NCBI GenBank assembly: GCA_045534635.1
Contig: JAZSKB010000033.1
Coordinates: forward strand, 1 to 18,268
Direction of reading: 5' to 3'
From: UBA1205 sp045534635
GTDB lineage: Bacteria; Bacteroidota; Bacteroidia; Bacteroidales; WCHB1-69
DNA: 18,268 nucleotides
Of this stretch, positions 14,801-18,268 are shown piece after piece. How positions within the stretch are numbered: the first letter of the stretch is position 1; the number at the start of each line of letters is the position of its first letter. The notes under the pieces are model-generated. The model did not search any database. It was not told where the DNA came from and saw only the letters and a program-made list of their open reading frames with translations. The position numbers and the translations under genes are program-made.

Positions 14801-16862
14801 TATGAATAAAACGCTCGCTATAATTATTTTCTCCATTGAAAATATTGCCAGCGTAACATGAGTTACCAAGAAGAACAAAATATTTACCGTTATTGTTATA
14901 TTCTTCTGGGTCGTCGATACTAATATCAAATCCTGTTCCGCCAGCGTGACCGAAGAAGGTCATCATTTGTATTCCATTATTAATCAAGTTACGAAGAGAA
15001 TCTGATAAATTAATTTCCATAGGGTCGGAACTGGATTTTAAAAATGTGTGAACATTTGCTCCCCAATATGCTCCTTCGGCAATATTTTTATAATTATTTA
15101 AATAGTTGGCAAATGTGCGTTGTTCTGTAATATTGCTACCGCCACCAAAATGTAAAATTTGTTTCATCCATTTTTGTGATGTTTGTTGAGCTTGTTCATA
15201 TTCTTGTATTTTTTGTAAATACCAATCTATTTGTTGTGGTAACGATGTGCTTAACCGTCCTGTGGGTAAACAAAAATATTCGTTGGTATCACCTAAACCC
15301 ATTGTAATTGCGTAATCGCTTGGAATAGAGCCCATTGTTGGAACTAATGTTGCTTGAAACACATTGGTATTTTTTCTTCCAAGGTCACTTGGATATGCTC
15401 TACCTAACAAAAATAAATATTGTGGTTCTTTATCAAAGGAAGCGTATGCATAGCGTATCAAATTGCGAATAGCGAGAGGATTGTTTTTTATACCGTATGC
15501 AAATTGGTCGTATAATTCATTTACATCAAAAGCGTATGCTACATATTTATATGGAGATACTGTATTGCGATACAATGCGTATTCTTTGGCTTTTGTCAAT
15601 AAAGAATGCGAAGCAACAATGAAAAAATTAGTGTTCTTGTGATTGAGATAATTGGTAAATTCTCCACTTTCATTTACTGGAAATAATGTGTCGATATTGG
15701 AAATTTGTTGTACAGAGGTAAGATAACATTCTATATCTTTACCATAATTGGGGACAATGGCTCGAAGACTATTGCCCATTTTATCAACATGTATTCTCAA
15801 ATTATTTGTTAGGTCATAAAGAATAACTTCATCGTTTTGCTTTCCTATAGTAGATGAAACGAAAGGAAAAATAACTTTTGAGCCAGATATATTTTTTGCA
15901 GAAAAGAAATAATTACTATAATCAGATTCTAATGTAAAAGAATGTGCGTAGCAAAAACGCACATAAACCATTGATTGATAACTTGTCGTATTTTTGTTGT
16001 CATCTATAGATTTGAAATATAATTTGGTAGAAGATGATTTTAACCAAGATTTTGGAATTTTAGTTTTATGTCTAATATATTGTATTCCAGAATAGATGGT
16101 ATCAATTAAAAGATTATCTTCTAAACTTACTTGCATGTGATGAGGGAAAGTAGGGGAGTTTACGCTTGCAAAAGCAAATTCTAATTCTGCTGAATCGGAC
16201 TCTACTGCCAAGTTGGAGGTAAGAATGTTTTTTGAACCAGTAGTTCCTAAATATAATCGGGTATCCACCCAACCTTCAGCAGGTTTGTAAGCGGTAATTC
16301 CCATATTGTTTCGATAGGCTCCAGTGCAATAATAATTTTTAAAAGATTGTATTCTTGTTACCCAAATAGATTTATGAATATTGTAATTAGAAAAATTGGT
16401 ATCATTTTCTATTTGAAAGCGAAGACTTATTTTGTTATCCCAAGTAAGAAAATAATACGCAGTATCGGTAAAATTGCTATAATAAGGATTGGTATGTGTA
16501 TTTGCCGAAGGATAGAGTCGTTCATCGAACCAACCATCATTTTTCTTTGCATAAAATTCTATAAAATCGCCATTATCGAATTTGCCATCATTTTCTCCAT
16601 AAATATACAATGGAATTTCATTGCCTCGCCCGTAGATTTTAATTTGTTGTGGATTAATGTTATTGAGAGAGACACCTATTTTTTGCATTGCCTTGTTGAG
16701 AGAGGTATAATCTATTCTGTAAATGTCATCTCTAACAATAGCGAATTTTAAGTATTTACGATTGTAATCTATCCATTCGTTACCATAATTTTGTGATTGT
16801 ACAAAAAATGGTAAAAAACAGATTAAATATATGAAAATAAATAAGATATATAATTTCTTCAT
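11874..16862 (-). CDS. porU2: PorU2-like T9SS sortase (C25 peptidase family)
   Basis: A 1662-residue exported protein. It has a signal peptide (MKKLY, hydrophobic core, FVQSQ, about 1-23). Residues about 25-400 are an N-terminal beta-rich prodomain, starting YGNEWIDYNRKYLKF as in PorU-type sortases. Residues about 411-758 form the gingipain-type Peptidase_C25 domain, with the catalytic dyad visible as His639 in FFGHAGG and Cys669 in LLGNSCYAG. A CARDB-like immunoglobulin domain follows (about 765-870), then several more beta-sandwich segments. Residues about 1551-1662 are a type A sorting domain (YPNPFS, a WDGRD segment, GIYLYRV, MVIIR). Canonical P. gingivalis PorU is about 1158 residues, so this longer form fits the PorU2 group. 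PorU cuts sorting domains off cargo and attaches anionic LPS. It is partnered with a PorV-like gene 5 bp upstream. Activity of PorU2 is not established; another secreted C25 peptidase is the alternative. Confidence 0.85.
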   Translation of the reverse strand: MKKLYILFIFIYLICFLPFFVQSQNYGNEWIDYNRKYLKFAIVRDDIYRIDYTSLNKAMQKIGVSLNNINPQQIKIYGRGNEIPLYIYGENDGKFDNGDFIEFYAKKNDGWFDERLYPSANTHTNPYYSNFTDTAYYFLTWDNKISLRFQIENDTNFSNYNIHKSIWVTRIQSFKNYYCTGAYRNNMGITAYKPAEGWVDTRLYLGTTGSKNILTSNLAVESDSAELEFAFASVNSPTFPHHMQVSLEDNLLIDTIYSGIQYIRHKTKIPKSWLKSSSTKLYFKSIDDNKNTTSYQSMVYVRFCYAHSFTLESDYSNYFFSAKNISGSKVIFPFVSSTIGKQNDEVILYDLTNNLRIHVDKMGNSLRAIVPNYGKDIECYLTSVQQISNIDTLFPVNESGEFTNYLNHKNTNFFIVASHSLLTKAKEYALYRNTVSPYKYVAYAFDVNELYDQFAYGIKNNPLAIRNLIRYAYASFDKEPQYLFLLGRAYPSDLGRKNTNVFQATLVPTMGSIPSDYAITMGLGDTNEYFCLPTGRLSTSLPQQIDWYLQKIQEYEQAQQTSQKWMKQILHFGGGSNITEQRTFANYLNNYKNIAEGAYWGANVHTFLKSSSDPMEINLSDSLRNLINNGIQMMTFFGHAGGTGFDISIDDPEEYNNNGKYFVLLGNSCYAGNIFNGENNYSERFIHIPNKGAIAYISPSGVGNSLYLNSTCGAFYNHITNESYGKSIGYCLQKAIKATTNLYGKDKMDYTLHGDPCLIVTPSDKPDFTLSNNDIQISPESIGTELDSFTIDITFTNQGKITTDSFYVAIEHIFPNGTSENIYVRLASTAFQNQFSVKFAINKDLAPGKNEIKIHLDMLNEIPETNENNNSVAISFTITSSTILPIYPYKYAIVANKNISLIASTNFYDTTSIYQIQIDTCDMFNSSFMQQYETQSSTGIVEWKLPFSLSDSMVYYWRVNKKNDTSWKESSFQYILGKTGSSQAHFYQFKDNEFFNMEQNRNNQNFTFNQGVFTYSIKTRFFNSLSEQAANETEVYIKRNNVIFDQVQCVMVNRPFIHIVVIDPITGENWINNETSAYGSVGKYGQVLCRGYATNSFNFYMDDSISRENVAIFLENIPNNYRVLIMSINHTGSQWFTETQYRAWESIGSTQIRTLTPNNNYIIFGKKGASANDPNIREIVGTNNGQFLIMNSVEHQVAIGNAKMITEEFGPAKQWKSFHWEVANHDLTLGDTATIDVYGKDIHGNEQLIFRNLKYPENADLFDLNKIIDAQKYPYLYLVVHLKDIHNRSIPQIKRLQLMFEDIPETSVYSTPFAFYKDTIQQGDTLLLTTSTKNISSVDMSNLLVKYSILENNNEIFSTYKRLAPHYANQILSDTISIATTPFSGNKILRVEYNPDNDQLEKHHYNNYIEVPFYITTDSINPILDVTFDGNHIIDGELVSATPFIKIMVKDENKFLLMDDIKDTSKIKVYLKTPRNDNYQYVPFFSNNEEILQFIPANEKNKCQIHYEAQFIEDGTYFLRVVANDKSNNASGDNAYVISFKVINKSTITEVYNYPNPFSTRTQFVFTLTGSQLPTYMKIQIMTISGKIVKEIDMSELGTLRIGKNITEYAWDGRDEYGDLLANGIYLYRVITRINDKDIELNSQSSNSKAFKKDFGKMVIIR

Positions 16863-16867
16863 TATTT

Positions 16868-18007
16868 TTAGTGTGAAATTTCGTCAGATGATGATATTTT
16901 ATTTTTTTTGAATTGATTTATCGCCAATTTAAGAGAAAAAATATGAGAATATAGAGCAATGGAAACATCTCCTACATCAGAAAATGCATAATCAATAGAA
17001 AATATGTTTTTGATATTTATGCCTATGCCTAAATTAACTTGGCAAGTGAATTTTTGTTTGTTATCAAAATCGGTTTCTCGTTGAAGATTTCCTACTCCGC
17101 TTCTGACGAAGAAAATATTTTTAAATCCAAATTCTATTCCTAAATGTGGGTCGATATTAATAACTTTACTACGAATTAATGTATTTCGTTTACCATCGAA
17201 AGTCATATCCATATCCATGGTAGCCATAAAGGTGAATCCTTTTCCTAAATCGAAATCTCGACCAAATCCAATAGAGGTATGGGGTAAAGTATATTCTAAA
17301 CCATTTTCAGGTAATTCATTACCTGTTTTGATAAAGGTTTCTATCATTTCGTCGCTTAATTTGAATGTCCAAGCATTGAATGTACTTGTTAAATCTTTGA
17401 CTACTAATCCAAAAGACCATTTTTTTAATCGATATTGTAATCCTGCATCTAAACCGAATCCCCATGCTCCTGCAAAATCTCCTATACGACGACGAATAAT
17501 TTTGGCATTTGCTCCAAAAGCCAAACCTTCTATTTGTTCGAATGTCCGACTATAGCTAAATAATAATCCCCAATCGGCTGCTGTAAAATAAGTAATACGG
17601 TCGTAATTTATATTTCCTTGATTGTCAATTAATTGTGTCGTGTTTGGAATGCCATCAACACCAAAACGAAGCATAGTAAAACCGACAACTTGATGTTTAT
17701 CTATTCTTGCTGATATTGCTGCATAATCGTATTTGGCAATTCCTGCAAAATATTCGGAATGCATTAGAGATAGTTGATAATTTTGTTCTGCAAATGCTAA
17801 ACCAGCCGGATTCCAATAGCCTGAAGTAACATCGCGACTCATGGCTACTTGTGTATTGCTCAATGCCAACCCTTTTGCTCCAACGCCCAAATTCAAAAAT
17901 TCGTTGCTATATTTGGTTTGTGCTTGTACCTGTGTACTCAACGATAGGATAATAGTTGCAATTATCCATAAGAAATAACGTAGTATTTGAAATATAATAT
18001 ATTGCAT
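16868..18007 (-). CDS. porV2: PorV/PorQ-family outer-membrane protein (PorV2-like)
   Basis: A 379-residue outer-membrane beta-barrel protein of the FadL-like PorV/PorQ group. A signal peptide covers about 1-30 (hydrophobic core, then VQAQ). The mature start, with LGVGAKGLALSNTQVA, then a GYWNPAGLA segment, is characteristic of the family. Repeated amphipathic strands follow, including GFTMLRFGVDGIPNT, ISIGFGRDF-like and SIDYAFSD segments. PorV shuttles cargo from the translocon to PorU by holding the sorting domain; PorV2-type relatives pair with PorU2 genes, as here, where the sortase gene begins 5 bp downstream. It is first of the seven-gene leftward run and has a -7 element 53 bp upstream. 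The frame continues past the last barrel strand with a short charged tail, which is slightly unusual for a barrel that normally ends in an aromatic residue. Confidence 0.85.
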   Translation of the reverse strand: MQYIIFQILRYFLWIIATIILSLSTQVQAQTKYSNEFLNLGVGAKGLALSNTQVAMSRDVTSGYWNPAGLAFAEQNYQLSLMHSEYFAGIAKYDYAAISARIDKHQVVGFTMLRFGVDGIPNTTQLIDNQGNINYDRITYFTAADWGLLFSYSRTFEQIEGLAFGANAKIIRRRIGDFAGAWGFGLDAGLQYRLKKWSFGLVVKDLTSTFNAWTFKLSDEMIETFIKTGNELPENGLEYTLPHTSIGFGRDFDLGKGFTFMATMDMDMTFDGKRNTLIRSKVINIDPHLGIEFGFKNIFFVRSGVGNLQRETDFDNKQKFTCQVNLGIGINIKNIFSIDYAFSDVGDVSIALYSHIFSLKLAINQFKKNKISSSDEISH

Positions 18008-18060
18008 ATCAATTTGTTATAATTCGAATATTGTAAATAAAATACAATGTTCCCATTTTG

Positions 18061-18068
18061 CAAAGATA
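18061..18068 (-). promoter_or_regulatory. Promoter -7 element of the porV2-fumC operon (TATCTTTG)
   Basis: The - strand TATCTTTG matches TAnnTTTG and lies 53 bp before the ATG at 18007. It sits within the 25-bp block 18059-18083, identical to 4067-4091. TTGCAAA (18058-18064) and TTTGCAA (18077-18083) form inverted arms around it. No TTG box is found 19 bp upstream. Confidence 0.55.
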
Positions 18069-18109
18069 ACATTTTTTTTGCAACTTTGTTGCTTTTATAT
18101 TTTTTTATC

Positions 18110-18140
18110 TTCGGAGGTTGAGCCTGCCGAAACCTCCGAA
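18110..18140. repeat. REP-like palindrome 1
   Basis: A perfect 10-bp stem (TTCGGAGGTT at 18110-18119, AACCTCCGAA at 18131-18140) encloses the loop GAGCCTGCCGA. No T-tract follows on either strand, so it is not a terminator. Its G+C content is far above its surroundings. Confidence 0.8.
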
Positions 18141-18181
18141 ATAATAAGTACTATCTCTGCAACATCATTGCTTTTGTTTTC

Positions 18182-18215
18182 TTTCGGTGTCTGAGCCTGT
18201 CGATGACACTCGAAA
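18182..18215. repeat. REP-like palindrome 2
   Basis: The stem TTTCGGTGTC (18182-18191) pairs with GACACTCGAAA (18205-18215) with a single bulged T at 18210. The loop TGAGCCTGTCGAT is nearly the same as that of palindrome 1, while the stem sequence differs. Confidence 0.75.
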
Positions 18216-18225
18216 ATACTTGTTC

Positions 18226-18247
18226 CAGCGGATTTGCAATCCGCCTG
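18226..18247. repeat. REP-like palindrome 3
   Basis: GCGGATT (18228-18234) pairs with AATCCGC (18238-18244) over a TGC loop, with a CA/TG extension across one bulge. It is a different palindrome type from the first two. Confidence 0.7.
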
Positions 18248-18256
18248 AAATGAAGT

Positions 18257-18268
18257 CGTAGGATTTAT
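18257..18268. repeat. Possible truncated palindrome at the window edge
   Basis: CGTAGGATTTAT resembles the left arm and loop of a fourth palindrome, whose complementary AATCCTACG arm would lie beyond the window. This cannot be confirmed here. Confidence 0.3.

Noticed and set aside
18110..18140. Hairpin 1 as a terminator for a gene entering from the right
   Set aside because: No T-run follows the stem on either strand, and a sister hairpin with the same loop lies 40 bp away, so a repeat family fits better.
1..18268. CRISPR arrays, tRNA or rRNA genes, insertion-sequence transposases
   Set aside because: I saw no regularly spaced direct repeats, no tRNA-like cloverleaf sequence, no rRNA-like segment and no transposase-like protein; the only repeats are the promoter module and the palindromes noted.

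Overview
The window comes from an AT-rich member of the Bacteroidota, most likely a Bacteroidales-type anaerobe or microaerophile. The reasons are type IX secretion system (T9SS) proteins (a PorV/PorQ-family porin, a gingipain-like PorU-type sortase, a PorZ-like protein), both known classes of T9SS C-terminal sorting domain, and promoters of the Bacteroidota form (TAnnTTTG at -7). Shine-Dalgarno sequences are weak or absent. A rubrerythrin suggests oxygen defence in an anaerobe. The species cannot be named from the sequence alone.

Layout: (1) 1-430 is mostly non-coding. It holds a 12-bp poly-C tract, which lies inside a short leftward reading frame running off the window, and the promoter of the rubrerythrin gene. 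(2) 431-1675 carries rbr and adk on the + strand, ending at a hairpin terminator whose right arm lies in the end of the next, convergent gene. (3) 4055-1729 (- strand) is a two-gene overlapping unit for surface polysaccharide: an O-antigen ligase/polymerase-type membrane protein and a UDP-GlcNAc 2-epimerase-family enzyme. (4) 4231-6258 (+) is a 675-residue secreted protein ending in a type B (CHU_C, gliding-motility-type) T9SS sorting domain. (5) 18007-6265 (- strand) is one tight seven-gene run with gaps of only 0-9 bp: porV2-like, porU2-like, rdgB, DUF2520 Rossmann protein, kdsC-like phosphatase, porZ-like, fumC. A promoter-like element sits upstream near 18061, and a hairpin plus U-tract lies downstream at 6242-6212. 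(6) 18100-18268 is a cluster of REP-like palindromes.

How it fits together: in the well-studied T9SS, PorV ferries cargo, PorU cuts the sorting domain and joins the cargo to an LPS-derived anchor, and PorZ presents that anionic LPS. Here a PorV-like/PorU-like pair and PorZ are co-transcribed with a KDO-8-phosphate phosphatase (LPS inner core). An O-antigen ligase and a sugar-nucleotide epimerase lie nearby, and a type B cargo-like protein sits in between. The most interesting idea is therefore a coupled 'sortase plus LPS anchor' locus using a second, very long sortase. Housekeeping genes (rdgB, fumC) share the same transcript.
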